Part shown: one piece after another, positions 52,525-64,000 of the stretch | Layout: each line of letters starts with the position of its first letter | Numbering within the stretch: the first letter of the stretch is position 1 | Assembly: GCA_949752745.1 (NCBI GenBank) | Contig: OX457027.1 | Span: 81,337,214 to 81,401,213 of the forward strand | Length of the DNA stretch: 64,000 nt | Source of the DNA: Protula sp. h YS-2021 | Lineage: Eukaryota; Annelida; Polychaeta; Sabellida; Serpulidae | Direction: 5' to 3' | Made by a program: the position numbers and the translations under genes | The notes under the pieces: generated by a model | The model's database searches: none | Seen by the model: only the letters and a program-made list of their open reading frames with translations | Told to the model about the DNA's origin: nothing

Positions 52525-55059
52525 TCCGCTTCAGTTTTACAATGTAACCTCCTTAGCCTTTTTTTAAATATATTTGAAAAACGAGTTTGCAATGCAGGGC
52601 AGAACGGAAGAGAAAGGCACAAATTTTAAGTATCAGACAATTAAGTTGCGTAAAAAGTTAACTACCGAAAGTTAACTTAACTAATGATCGCATACCATTT
52701 CGACAAGTTGACATTTTCCTAGGCCTACAAAAACTTATAAGGGCCATCTCCAACCCTCTCCCCACCCCAAACCATCTCGATCCCCTGAACGCAAAAGTTG
52801 GGATGTCGGGCAAGCGTCACAACCTCACACCATTCGTCCACGCCTAGTTTATGGATAATCATGAAATAATCGAGATTGAAGTTAAACTTAAGTAATTGAG
52901 CTGGCAAGCTGCCAATGATTTGAGAGATGTCGCAGACAGTGTAATTCTTCCGTAATTTCAAGTGCGAAATATGCAAAGAAACGCGGGAAGAACAGTCAAA
53001 TTAAGAGTTTACCTTAAAAGTATACAAACTTAAGCACAATTATCCATTCTTAATATCATTTATCCTTGTGGTAAGGTCAGCAGATTTGTTACTTTTGTTA
53101 CGTTTGTGTTTGAGTGTTTCATAATTACGTGGTAGACCACTAATTAATTAATGCATTTCAACTTGATGTAAGGCTGAAGGTTTTACTCCAGTTACACGAG
53201 TCGATGCATAATACCAGGAAGTTAGCTAAACAAATTAATTAAACGAACAATCAATTACACCAGTAAAACAATCGCATTTGTAACGAGACAGAAGGAAAGG
53301 TTAAAATATACATACCTTGCAATTTATACGATTGCCCTTTGCAGATGGCAGTTTTTATTTTCTGGGAAAATTTATCGTTCCTAAAGCACTTCAGCAGCAA
53401 CCCAGCGGGCTGAGAGAGGTAACTGGTTACTTCCGGTGGTAGATAACATGGGAAACAACGCAAGACCCCCCGCACACAACAATGCGGACATTAACACTTC
53501 ATTTTAAAATACTCGACATTCCCTCGTTGCACTGCCTTTATCCGACGTATCCTCTTTACGCTTTCCAAGTTAGTTTTGAAAGTATGTATTTTTATCCACC
53601 GATTAAAAAAGTGAACAAAGAGAGCCATGCCTTTTGATACAAGGAAAGCTACCTCTTTTAGCCAACTCAATTTCGTTTCTTTTATGTGTTAAAAGAACAG
53701 TGGGAGTTTCACAGTTACATTGAGCCTCTGAGATTACATATCTCAGATGTGTTAATCCGGGTAATCTGTTTGTCTGAGAAGCCACCAAAGCAAACACTGG
53801 GCGTCAAGTTTTGCAGGAAGAAGCAAATTGTAACCTGAGGGAGAAATCTTAGAACCTACTCACAGGAGAAGTAATCCTTTGATGGCTCAGAGGAGCTGGT
53901 TTCACCACCTTTGCACCTGTATCCTGTCAAAACCGTTACACCGCTATACGTGGAGAATGTTATAGCAAAGAAACGTCCAGGTAACAACGTCACACTTCTA
54001 CGTCGTCGTGGAACGCGAAAAGAATATCGCCGGTTCTTGCTGCAGCAGTTGCGTGGAACAAAATTGTGAAGGGTCTAGCTGGTCAATTTTCTTAAAACTG
54101 TCTGACCATTCGGCTGTATGTGTGTGATTTTTGCTGTGAAGTTGTGGAATTGTCGACATAAAATGGCGACCAGAAAGTCACTCTCACTAACAATGGTCTA
54201 AATAAGTAGGGTGCTTTAGAAATTCGCCTTTGCTAGCAGGGTGGTTCTTAGCACAATGTGAGAAGACTTAACACCTCGTTCAATTCCCAAATGAGATAAA
54301 ATGAGATTATTGCATTATTTTCACCGTAAATGACATTCCTTTACGGAGTCAACAAGTCTATATTTAGAACCAAGTGTGAGAGCACATTCTAACACACAGT
54401 ACACAGCGAGGCCAAAACATACTGTCATTCTCATTGTCGACAGGACAGATTCTAGCAAAACAACACGTTAATTCTTCGTCGTAAAAGAATGCGGACTCGG
54501 GTATGGTCGTGCAGTGCTGAAATAGTTATGACGAGTCACGAGAGTTACTTTATGTCGTTAAATTGTCGTAAATGGGCTCTCTAGCCCGCTGCTTCTTTTG
54601 GTGTGACAGTTTAAAAGCAAACTAACATCTTGCTTTATAATTTGTATTAAATAAATGCTTGATTATACCTTTCAAAGGTGTAAAAAAATATTTAATTAAT
54701 TATTTAATGACTTTTATTTGATACAGTAAATGCTCGATTTATTTCACTTCTTCATATTGAATATAAAAATGTTCGGCGCTAAAACCGTCACTTGACCTAG
54801 ATAAGACATACATGGAAAATAAAAAAATAACCCATTAAAACTGGCCTATATATTTCAATTTCATTTCCGGCTTAGACTGAGTGAGAAAAAAAGAAAGAAA
54901 CGAGTCTTATGTGTATTCTGCAACAAGATCGGCATGGCGGTCCGCGCCACGGTGTCACTTTTGTGGTGTCTCATTTCTGTCGTGGTATCATAAACTGTTA
55001 CAACTTATGACTTGACATACAGATAGATTAATATGTAGTACAGGGGTCTAGGACAATAC
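52525..55059. other. Intergenic DNA, no recognisable gene
   Basis: No open frame longer than ~85 codons and no recognisable motif in any of them. No repeat structure was noticed. Confidence 0.5.
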
Positions 55060-55170
55060 TACGCCCCCAGACAATACTCCCGGATGATACCCCCCATAAT
55101 ACTCCCCAGAACACACCCCTATATAGCATCATATACCCCCGTACCAATACCCCCCCCCCTCCCCAACCAT
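55060..55170. repeat. C-rich degenerate repeat (ATACTCCCC-like)
   Basis: Irregular ~15-20-bp units with an AATAC(T/C)CCCC core, ending in a 9-base C run. Strand-asymmetric (C on plus). Confidence 0.55.
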
Positions 55171-55394
55171 CATTTTTTGCAGTTTTCGTTTTAAAATTTT
55201 TCATTAACGAACAACAAACTAATACAGTTCTGTGATCTGCAGTTAAAAGCTAGGGATTTCGATATGATCTAGTTGAAAGGGGTATAATTGCAGTTCCACA
55301 ACGCCTACAACTGATCTCATGTGATACATTGATAAAAGCTATTGCACATAAAAAATCCTCTATGACCTAGTTTAAGGTATATAAATGCAATTTA

Positions 55395-55697
55395 GTGCAT
55401 AGTGCAATTATCAATTCGCTGCCCCGTACTAACAACAGTATCGAGGGATGGCATCGGAAGATGCTCGCCGCCGTAACAGCTTGCCATCCAAATTTGTGGC
55501 GATTTTTGGATGTGCTCCGAAAGGAGCAGGATCTGAACAACGTGGCCGTTAACCAGATCCTGGGTGGACACCTCACGGAGCCGCATCGCCACCAAAGCTC
55601 GCAGACCAGTGTACGAACAAAGAACATTGTTGGTGACTTCGCAAACCGCAACATATTGGACTACCTTAGTGGAATATCGCACAATATTCAATTTTGA
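55395..55697 (+). pseudogene. C-terminal remnant of a MULE-type transposase
   Basis: About 100 codons that start without an ATG (the open frame begins at GTG). The segment LPRTNNSIEGWHRKML at residues ~9-24, then HPNLWRFLDVLRKEQDLNNV and NQILGGH, matches the signature found after the catalytic domain of Mutator-like (MULE) transposases and their FLYWCH-associated relatives, where 'RTNNxxEGWH' precedes a helical 'HPxLWxFIxxLxxEQ' segment. The DDE catalytic region that should precede it is absent, so this is a truncated relic, or conceivably one exon of a larger host gene not visible here. The nearby GCAAACCGCAACATATTGGA tail stays in frame to the TGA. Confidence 0.75.
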
Positions 55698-56094
55698 AAG
55701 ATGTGGACTATGAACTTGCAAATCTGACTGTGAATGAAACGCAGACTCGATATATCGATTTAAAGATTAAACATAGCGTTGGAGAGAAATAAAACATGCC
55801 GCTGTAAAAAAAAACAACATGTCGCTGTACTTTTTTTTCATTTTGTTGGCGCAGATAACAAATTTTATACTGAAATTCTGACACATTACATGCCTCCCAA
55901 ACCCGACCCCCCACCACCACCACCAGCCGAGAACAGTCCACTCCTCATGCAACCGCCCCTCAACCTAATCCCACCACCACCCGCCCAAGCAAATGTGTGT
56001 ATAACTTCACAAATAACAGATTTCATGAAAGTTACGATTTTGGCATTGATAAGTAAGATTTAGTGACAGGGCTGTGACCTTTACCCTGACACTC

Positions 56095-56290
56095 CGCAGT
56101 ATCTCCCCGCGTGGTGGGGGGGGGGGGGGGGAGCTGGGTGGTGGGGTGGTGGTTGGATTTGTTATCATATATGCCACCATGTCAAAACAACCAAAAAAGT
56201 GGGCAATATTACGAGCGCAGACCCAGTGCTAATTTGGTTTAAAAAGAGGGTTGCATTCCGCGTTTAGGGGTGGGATGGGGGTAGAAAGTA
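56095..56290. repeat. Dispersed short repeat with G run
   Basis: A 17-base G run near 56115 is followed by segments (TTATCATATATGCCACCATG, TTTGGTTTAAAAAG, CCGCGTTTAGGGG) similar to those at 6.6 and 49.2 kb. Non-coding. Confidence 0.3.
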
Positions 56291-56365
56291 TTGTATTTTA
56301 AAAAACTGAATATACTCTATGTCAGGACTGTTCATATAGTGCAATACCGCTGATCTGTTTTGAAG

Positions 56366-57108
56366 GAATCCGGGACAGATGGACCCTGGACAAAAGGGCC
56401 TTGTACATAAGGGTCTTTCCCAAAACGGCCTTTTCCAAAAGGGCCTTTCCCAAAACGGCCCTAAATGAAAAGTTGGACAAAAGGGCCTTGAGAATTTTTT
56501 TGGACTATGGTTCTCACACACGTTTTACTCAACGTACATGAAGCTATCGAGACAAATTTTTGGCTGTCCTTTATTACTTTGTATTACATCCATTGCTGTT
56601 GGTCACAGTTCAAGTTAAAGCCTCAAATTCAGAACTTCATACATATTGGCAAGGCACTGACACGCCAACATCATCCGCACAGTAGAGGAATGAAACAAAG
56701 GACAGATATTATCTTTTGTGACACAAGTGACTCCGAAATCTGGCATCTATAGACAGTGCTGGAAAGTAACTGAAAGAGTTTCTTTGCAATGAGTAAAAAC
56801 ATCAAGGCAGTGATTGGTACAAACAGGGATTATCCTGTGGCCAAGTACGGAAATCTCAAGACAGTGATGGGGAGTAATTGCAACAAAACATCAAGACATT
56901 TATCTGTAAAAACGTGATGAAGTTTGTTTTTGTTTTTTTTTGACTTGTTATTTTATTACATATTTTATTAAATATTTAAAACCCAAAATCCTAGAAAAAA
57001 TTCTCAAAATTCTCAAGGCCCTTTTGTCCAAGATTTCATTTAGGGCCGTTTTGGGAAAGGCCATTTTGGGAAAGGCCCTTATGTCCAAGGCCCTCCTGTC
57101 TGGATACC
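56366..57108. mobile_element. Non-autonomous TIR element, 743 bp, with 9-bp TSD
   Basis: Flanked by perfect GTTTTGAAG duplications (56357-56365 and 57109-57117). Long imperfect terminal inverted repeats (~115-130 bp) start GAATCCGGGACAG on the left and GGTATCCAGACAG on the right (inverted) and carry GGACAAAAGGGCC, CCCAAAACGGCC and CCTTGAGAATTTT blocks; the left arm has one extra internal unit. The interior has no coding capacity beyond an 81-codon frame without motif. Long TIRs plus a 9-bp target duplication are characteristic of Mutator-like elements, so this is probably a MULE-derived MITE. Confidence 0.85.
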
Positions 57109-57387
57109 GTTTTGAAGTGATGTAACATTTTTAGGCTAAAATAGAAACAAAATGAGACTTATCTGCGCACCTAACTGACATTACCATCAAAGGGTTAATT
57201 TTTCGAAAGCTGCTTTATTGCATTTTTTATCCTTTTTATGTGGATGACTTTATATAAGCAATCAAGAAGAAACAAGTGCCTATGGGCGATGTAATATTAT
57301 TTATTAAAAATAAGTTGCGTGTGAAAGTAATAAATTAATCAAAAACGTTAGAAGAGATCGCAAAGGCTATCCTGTTACTTTTAAGTG

Positions 57388-57920
57388 GGCAACCTGGCAA
57401 AAGGACTAAACTTCAAAAGGACTAAACTTCAGTATGTCTACGCGGGAAAAATTAGACCTGCAAAAGGACTAAACAGAATGTCTACGCCGAGTAAACTTAA
57501 CTTGCAACAGGACTAACGTAATTCGCATAGTGTGTAAGTAAAAAACCCGTCTCTTATTTAGAAAACCGAAGACTGCAATTGAATTTGGGTGTCCCAATTG
57601 GAACATCAAATCTCCATGTTCAATAGTCGGAAAATAGGGAAAATTGTAAAAAAAAAAAAAAAACTGGGTTGTGTGTATTTTAAAAATCAATAACTTATTC
57701 AGATGATTTAAGATTGCAACTCAAACATCACTCACCGAATTATGTTTGATCAGAAAAGATCACACAAATCACCACATAAATAAAAGAAACTGTAAATTTT
57801 GAATAGTAAAATGAAAAAAAATATAAAACAAATAGGTTAGTTATAAGAACTTCAGTTATTTCCCGTGTAGACATAATGAAGTTTAGTCCTTTTGAAGTTT
57901 AGTCCTTTTGCCAGGTTATC
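57388..57920. mobile_element. Non-autonomous TIR element, 533 bp, with 8-bp TSD
   Basis: Flanked by TTTAAGTG (57380-57387 and 57921-57928). Terminal inverted repeats of ~60 bp read AACCTGGCAAAAGGACTAAA, then a second AAAAGGACTAAACTTC unit and GTCTACRCGGGAAA, inside 2-3 more divergent outermost bases. Only a few mismatches separate the two ends. A 15-base A run (57647-57662) lies inside. No transposase is encoded. An 8-bp duplication fits hAT-like or related superfamilies, but the tip GGC/GAT is not a typical hAT CAG end, so the class is open. Confidence 0.85.
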
Positions 57921-57928
57921 TTTAAGTG

Positions 57929-58670
57929 ACACTTTCATCGCAGTTACAGTGTAACATCATTATCTTACGTGAAATCCTGGGCTCCATAAAGTTAACTATT
58001 TACATAGTAAAACATTTCGGACATTAATTAAGTTCCGTAATTCGAGTCGCCTTCCTGCATACTCTTTCTATCAAACAAAGCACAAGGCTTGAAATACACG
58101 CCTGTTGATCTGTATCGTTGCAACTAGCAGAGACCAGCCTGAGGTGTAAGCATCGCTTTCGGCGTGTGGCTGACCACACAGCAGAAAATTATACTTTCCA
58201 AATTGATCTGGTTTTTGACTCTCTTCGTCTGCATCATACCCAAAGGAGGGTGCTTTATTGCCGTCAAGATCAAAGCCCACAAAATAAAAACACATTTTCT
58301 TTCCACAAAATCGGATGAATGACAAAATAGAAGGGTTGTTTAAACTTATTTATGCACTTAATACATAAAGTGGTTTTATTTTATTACGAGTGGGTCACAA
58401 TGCACATCCTTATTGTGGAGTCGTAAAATAGATTCAAACTCAGTAATGGTTTTTCCGAATCATTGCGATGAGTGCAAAATGAAGAAAAAATATTTATTTT
58501 GTTTACAACAATCCATCTCTCAAGTTATTTGTTTTCTTTATCTCTGTGGCATCGAAAAACAGGAAATTCTGATCCCAGTAAAAATATAAAGTGGCATAGA
58601 CGTTTGATAGATGTTCGGGCCCGGCGTAACCAAAACTCACGCCTCATACCGCTGTACCGCCACCACCATT
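57929..58670. other. Intergenic DNA, no recognisable gene
   Basis: Overlapping short open frames around 58071-58325 on both strands carry no motif. Confidence 0.45.
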
Positions 58671-58689
58671 TCTCTGCCCGAGAGCCAAT

Positions 58690-59000
58690 AGACTACAGGA
58701 AGCCCAGAGAGCCCGGGGGAGGTGGGGGGGGGGGGGAGGGAGGCACTCGCATATGAAGTGGACGAGTCACCGGGTACTGTATGAAAATTATTCCCCTTTT
58801 ATAACGACATTGGCATTCGGTGCGGGCTGCCTCAACGTTTTTTTTTCTTTGCTTTTTTTTATTTTTATATTTTTTGGACACGCATGGTAACACATATGAT
58901 ATAAAGTGCCCCACCCCCCAGGTGGGGGCGGGTGGGCATGCGTATTGCTCAATGCCAACACTTTTAATTCCTTTTTTTACGAAGATCACCTGGCTTGGAT
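58690..59000. repeat. Dispersed short repeat with G run (family with 6.6 and 49.2 kb)
   Basis: A G-rich stretch (58713-58742) is followed by sequence with GACACGCATGGTAACACATA near 58877, inverted relative to the TATCATATGTGTTAC segment at ~6620, and a CCCCACCCCCCAGGTGGGGG palindrome at 58909-58928. Non-coding. Confidence 0.35.
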
Positions 59001-59810
59001 TCAGTTTCAGTAGAGCCATAAAAGGATCACTTTATTTGATCGTTGCGTTGACGTCTGTGCGAAGTCTTCGTGGTGACGTCTATGAAACGTCTACCTGCCG
59101 ACCTGTTTACCGATGTCTGTTAAGCATTATGGGAAAATCTTATGTGGGTGCAATCCAATCGCAAAATAAAGAAATATCCTTAGATTAGGATAAGAGCGAT
59201 CGACGCCACCATGTCAAGCGAGTTATTAGAGATACGTCACTGCGTTTACGTGGGTAGTAACTGCTTGAAAAATGCGTTAGACTTCTAATACAGCTGACAG
59301 CACAGGTTCAGTTAGGAACATGTTTTTGATGTCAGTCAGGAAAAGCTGTATGATTGGTTTTCTGGGAACTGTCTTAAAGATTTTATGCTTAGATAATAGT
59401 GATATTGATTGATCCATTATACTGGAAGTACGGTAGATTGCTTTTTTCCTTTGTTGTAACAGACGTCTCTGTTTGGTTGATAAAAGAAAGTAAGTCAAAT
59501 CAAATTGAAGGGAAATCTAATGCAGCATGTAAAGAAATATTGCGTGAAACTTTCAAAACAAAATCACCAGCAAACAACAGAGTTTAAAAAACTCCCCTCC
59601 TCTCTGCCTTTTCTTTGAGGGTGTGATGGAATTCCACGGTGGCTAGTTATCTTTAAATCGTCTTTACATATTTATAGCCACCTAAGTTCTCTACTCTATT
59701 GGCACAACGAAGCGGTGAGAGTGTCATATTTTTGTCATACGTCAACATGCCGTCACTGCAACGAGCCTGTCACGAATGACTGACTAAAGTTCATATAGCG
59801 TCAATTGATT
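59001..59810. other. Intergenic DNA, no recognisable gene
   Basis: Only short open frames without motif; no repeat structure noticed. Confidence 0.5.
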
Positions 59811-59819
59811 CGTTAAAAG

Positions 59820-60640
59820 TCTCATGCAACGTCGCGGGACACGTGAACACCCATTTGCTAATTAACGTCACAAATTAGTTATCTGACTCCAGTCAATACG
59901 CCCAATGGAAGTCCATGTGAGTCCACGTTGTATCAACGTTGGCTAGACGCCACATCCGATGTCGGATCAACATCAGATTTTAGTTTACTATGGAAGTCGA
60001 AACATTTGTTACTTCTTGCTGAGGTTGGATAGGCGTCGGTCAATCCACGTCTGGGAACGCTGAGAAAAGGTTGCATTTGGAAATCGGAACAACGTTCCTT
60101 TCTCAACGTTGTAGAGACGTGGGGAGAGCGAAGTTGTATATGCATCAGAAAAACATTAGTCTAACATCGCATCCTTAAGAGTGGCAACTGTAAGATACGT
60201 GTCGTTGTCATCGTCACATCAAAATACACCCATCCTTGAGACACCAGGTAACCAGGGATATATGTTAAATTAATTTTCATGAATATTTTTCAAACGTATT
60301 TTACCTCTTCATTTTATATTTTTTCCAAGCGGCCTCCGTTGCTGGTTAAGTTATTGCTTGCTTTTAACTCCTGATAGAAACATCAATTTTCTTACGTCTA
60401 TTCTACACTGCACTATTGATTAGACGTCTAATTCAACAACAACGTTGATTAGACGGCAGGAAAAGTCGCATTTTGGTTGCAACCAAAAGCAGCTTGTAAA
60501 CAACACCACTAACCCGTTTTGTCAAAGACGTTGATTAGACGTTGATTTATGACCAATCACAACCAAATAACACCCAGATTCAATGTTTAAGCTTGGTCCG
60601 GTCGACGTCGGGACCTGAAATCGACGTTGGACCAGTGTTA
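59820..60640. repeat. AACGTT-rich dispersed repeat, related to the tandem-array tail
   Basis: The stretch is dense in (T)CAACGTTG, GACGTTGATT and GTCGACGTC words. Read on the minus strand, 60030-60110 (ATTTCCAAATGCAACCTTTT, then CCGACGCCTATCC) matches 24331-24385 and its equivalents in the array units (TTTCCATTTGCAACCTTTTC, GCCTATCCAGCGTCGG). It is therefore a dispersed element inside, and independent of, the tandem array. No ends were delimited. Confidence 0.65.
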
Positions 60641-63600
60641 GCATCTTTACGGGATATACTTCGCAACCTGCAGCGCTTTCTGTTGGTATTTCAACAAAAC
60701 ATAATTGGACGCTTGGATTCTCGTCGCTACCGCAAGTTGCAAGTGTGGAGTCGCAACGGAATCACTTAATTTATATAAAAAATCTCGGTGCAACTTTGAG
60801 CAGCAGTTTTAAACATCCCAGCCTTGCACTTAGTTGTACCATCAACATTCAATGCAGCTGTGTACACACCACACGGATTGTGCATAATGGCCCTGTTATT
60901 TAACCTGTCGGTTAGATTTAAGAAACTGATACTGAAAACTAAACCACATCCATTTCAAAAGTTCCACTAGAAATATATTTCACATTTGCTTGAAATCTAA
61001 TAAATCATTTTGAAATAAATTCCACCGGGATTCGAATATCGGCCTTCTATTATCACAGCGTTCTTGCCATAATTCCGTGGAATAACTTACAAACTACTGC
61101 CATAATGACACGTTACATAGACTTAAGTGCGGGCTATTAATTATTCCAAATCGACAATCAGTTATAGAATGGTCTAATTAAGATTTTAGTCTCCTTCAGA
61201 AGAAATAAGGCACCATTTTATTTAAAAAGCGTTTACACCAGAAAGCACCATTTCAAGATAACATTAGGGAAAAATCACATGTTGTTATTATGATCACTCC
61301 CAATAACCAAAGCAATTCATTGTGTCATTTTGTTATCAGTAAAAACAATACCATAATAAAGCGTAATTTCAGTCGAACGTTATGTTACCTAAGTCGTATG
61401 TGACCAAATGCGGGTGATGAAGCCAAGATTCTATTAATGAACGAGGAGCATGGCGGCATAAAAAGGTAAAAAGTGCCCACCAAACTCGGATCAAATTTCG
61501 GAACCGGCATCATTTATGCAACTGGGTCACTTTTTAATACAGGTTCCACATTGTTGTCGCTTAGAATAAATGGACCAATCAAAAACCCGTCTGTCAAACC
61601 AACAGTTCAAACAGAGACATCGACGCAGAGATAAGCAGTTCCAGTTTTAAAGCTTTACTATCAATTAATTCGCGCATAATGGATAAGTTTAAATATTGTT
61701 TTGTTGGGTTAATTATCAGCTCGGCGTCGGTATCAATATATTGGTTGATACCTGTATTGTAATCAGTAGATGTATGCTGGCATCTACCCTCCCCCGCCCT
61801 CCGTTTGGTTACTCCTCCTTAACAGGGCGCCATTTTTCTTCAATCAATCTAACTTCAGTAAAAGTAATGCAATCACTTTTTACAGTAACCAGAACGTACT
61901 TGGTGATCTCACGAATTCTGCCCGAATTAAAAACCATAACGGTGAAATCGAACAATTCTTATGATTAAATTTATTTGGTTAAATTCAATTTATCCCAATG
62001 AATTTATGTGTAATATTTGTCGAAAGTGTATGCATCGAACTAATCCATCAGAAAAATTGTATAGGTATATTTGCAAACCACGTGGTCACAAAATCACGTG
62101 TCAGGCATATGTGGAGTAAGGGCAACAGCATATTGACTGGTAGCCTTACTGATTGACTGACAACAATGCGTTGTTTAATATGGCCTGTAATGATTGATGG
62201 CAAAGCGTTCAGAACTGGATCCCGAATCTGAACCCGACCCGTGCCATAAGCAAAATTAGTAATTAGCTTTGACCCTGTTATATACAGCACAAATCTCTAG
62301 AAGTAGCGGATCTGAGGAGTTGTTGAAAGGTTCAGCGAAAGTGATCCACTGGTCCACTTAGCGTTTCTACATATTTTCTGAAATTTTCAACGGAATTTTT
62401 CAGACCCACTGAAATGAGTGAAATACACTAATTGCTGTCTGATATGGTTATTTCAAGCAATTCAGTCTGTTTTTACTATTTCGACAGAGGAATTGGTTAC
62501 TTGCCTCTGTGCTATGTTTTGAATAATATGGATAGAGGAATATAATGAAGTGAAGATTGAAAATTAAATATCCATACATTTCACATTTCATAAATTTTGA
62601 AACTTGTAATTGAAGCTTTAATTAATCATCTGCAAAACAAGTTCTCATCAACAACTAGCTTAAATTACAAGCAAGATGTAAAACACTTTAAAACACAACT
62701 GTTGGTTTGGCTTTAGCCTTGATTTACTCGTTGCTAACTGCCGCAGTTGAACCCTCGAGAGTAGGTTCACCATAGAATCTAAAATAGCTTGAATTATCAA
62801 CTGCCATGATGAGAAAATGCCAGTTGCTGTAGTTCCCTAAAATCCAATTTATTTCTATGCGTTTCATAATTGTAATCCTATTTAGGAACATTGTGAATCA
62901 ATTGTACCATAATTGTTGTTCTCTTTGTAACGCTGACCACCAAAACGAGTCTTTACAGCCGTAGATTACAACGGAACTTAGTTTCTGTAATTGTAGGTCA
63001 CAGAAATTGTCACAGCGTTGAGTTTTCGTTGAGTATTTATATATTCTCAAAAGTATTACAATGCTTTAAAATCACATTTATACCCTGCAGTTATCCTTTA
63101 TTCGCAGAGAATAAGTAGAAATTTCTTGATCAAAAACAATCGGAGCTGCGCGATTACTGAAAATATCAGAAAATATAAAACAATATTTATGGACTAGTGA
63201 ATCAGTGGATCTATACCATTCGGTCAAATTTTCAGCGAGTCTGCAGCTAATTCTAGATATCTGCTGTATCAAACAAATACACCAGCATAAAACCACGCTG
63301 AGGAAAAAATAATCATCAAATTCATTTAACGTACACGACTGCATTCTGTTCAATTGAAGTGTAGATGATGTTAAAAAAACTTCCGGAATGCTTCAAACAA
63401 ACTTGCTCTTTTTTCTTCAAAGTTGCTGCCAAACTTCTTAAAATATATTTTGCTTTGCCTTCCATCAGACACAAACCAAACATCGTATTATAACATATTC
63501 TGCACAGGCAATTCAATTCTAAATAAAAGTACCAGAGAATGAACAAACTTCAGTGACAGATCAGACGGCAGATGGCCGGACGAACAGATAAGAGAAAAGA

Positions 63601-64000
63601 AGCAGGCGCACAAACGCAGCACTGCTGAATGTGGAAAATCCTATGACTTTAACCCGAAGCCAATTAATACACGACAAAATGTATTATTTTACTGATACTA
63701 TTTTATTGATAATGACATGATGGATAAATAAAACATACGCGATGCATCGTATCGACAACAAACCCTTTTATCCATGATCACCAGGCGCACTAAGTACCAG
63801 GGACCAGTGAAAGCTATGGCACAGGTTTTTAGGCTATGCATAACAAACTTAGGGCATGCATAACATTTATCTCTCTATTTTTTTCTTCAAAATTGTCTCA
63901 CATTTCTAGAAAGATATTTAGATCATATGGAAATCAAGGATATTATTTATGTATTTTTTAAATTGGTAAATAATGATCTCAATCTGTGAACGCATAGTTA
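60641..64000. other. Intergenic DNA to the end of the window, no recognisable gene
   Basis: Open frames here (61696-61968, 61770-61964, 62048-62290, 63078-63353, 63322-63546) are all under 92 codons and motif-free. A B-box-like TATTCGAATCC on the minus strand near 61030 is the only RNA-polymerase-III-like signal, and it is weak. Confidence 0.5.

Noticed and set aside
61022..61103. tRNA- or SINE-like signal on the minus strand (TATTCGAATCC B-box-like, TGGCAGTAG A-box-like)
   Set aside because: No cloverleaf can be drawn and the A-box match is poor; possibly an old tRNA-derived SINE relic, but unsupported.

Overview
The window is AT-rich eukaryotic nuclear DNA with sparse, intron-containing genes in a dense background of young and old repeats. 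A DIRS-type tyrosine-recombinase retroelement, an intronless RING/B-box/coiled-coil protein of the lineage-expanded TRIM type, a membrane-anchored FkbM-type methyltransferase, GTCT-type microsatellite repeats and 'AAACYGTTAGAGAT'-type dispersed repeats together fit a lophotrochozoan, most likely a bivalve mollusc. That assignment is inference; no species-diagnostic gene was seen. No bacterial-style operon, CRISPR array, rRNA or convincing tRNA was found.

Layout. 1-11.1 kb: a ~2.7-kb direct repeat (1-2735 and 8163-11100) flanks a two-exon minus-strand gene (5037-7949) for a predicted type II membrane FkbM methyltransferase. 12.4-15.1 kb: one arm of a large inverted repeat (12413-13450), then ~1.6 kb of unusual DNA built from degenerate ACGTATAATATGCG-like motifs. 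17.8-19.8 kb: an intronless plus-strand TRIM-like gene. 20.2-31.3 kb: a recent tandem array of a 4.25-4.7-kb unit (two long copies and one partial), with variable purine-rich and 12-bp minisatellites. The array stops exactly at the stop codon of a minus-strand two-exon coiled-coil gene (31278-36624). The intron of that gene holds the second inverted-repeat arm, itself interrupted by a 941-bp TIR element with a clean empty site in the other arm. 39.6-47.5 kb: an apparently complete DIRS retroelement (gag-like, RT-RNase H and tyrosine recombinase on the minus strand, inverted terminal repeats and an internal complementary region matching both termini). 47.5-64 kb: gene-poor DNA with an E-box-like 23-bp minisatellite, a palindromic (AAT)n(ATT)n tract, a relic of a MULE-type transposase, two non-autonomous TIR elements with perfect 9-bp and 8-bp target-site duplications, and a diffuse AACGTT-rich repeat also present in the tandem array.

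The three host genes have no evident functional link. The strongest observations are the structural completeness of the DIRS element, its dual-frame coding (RT and recombinase frames overlap for ~1.9 kb, with start codons 10 nt apart), and the two-copy comparisons that date and delimit insertions. All identities and alignments are by eye.
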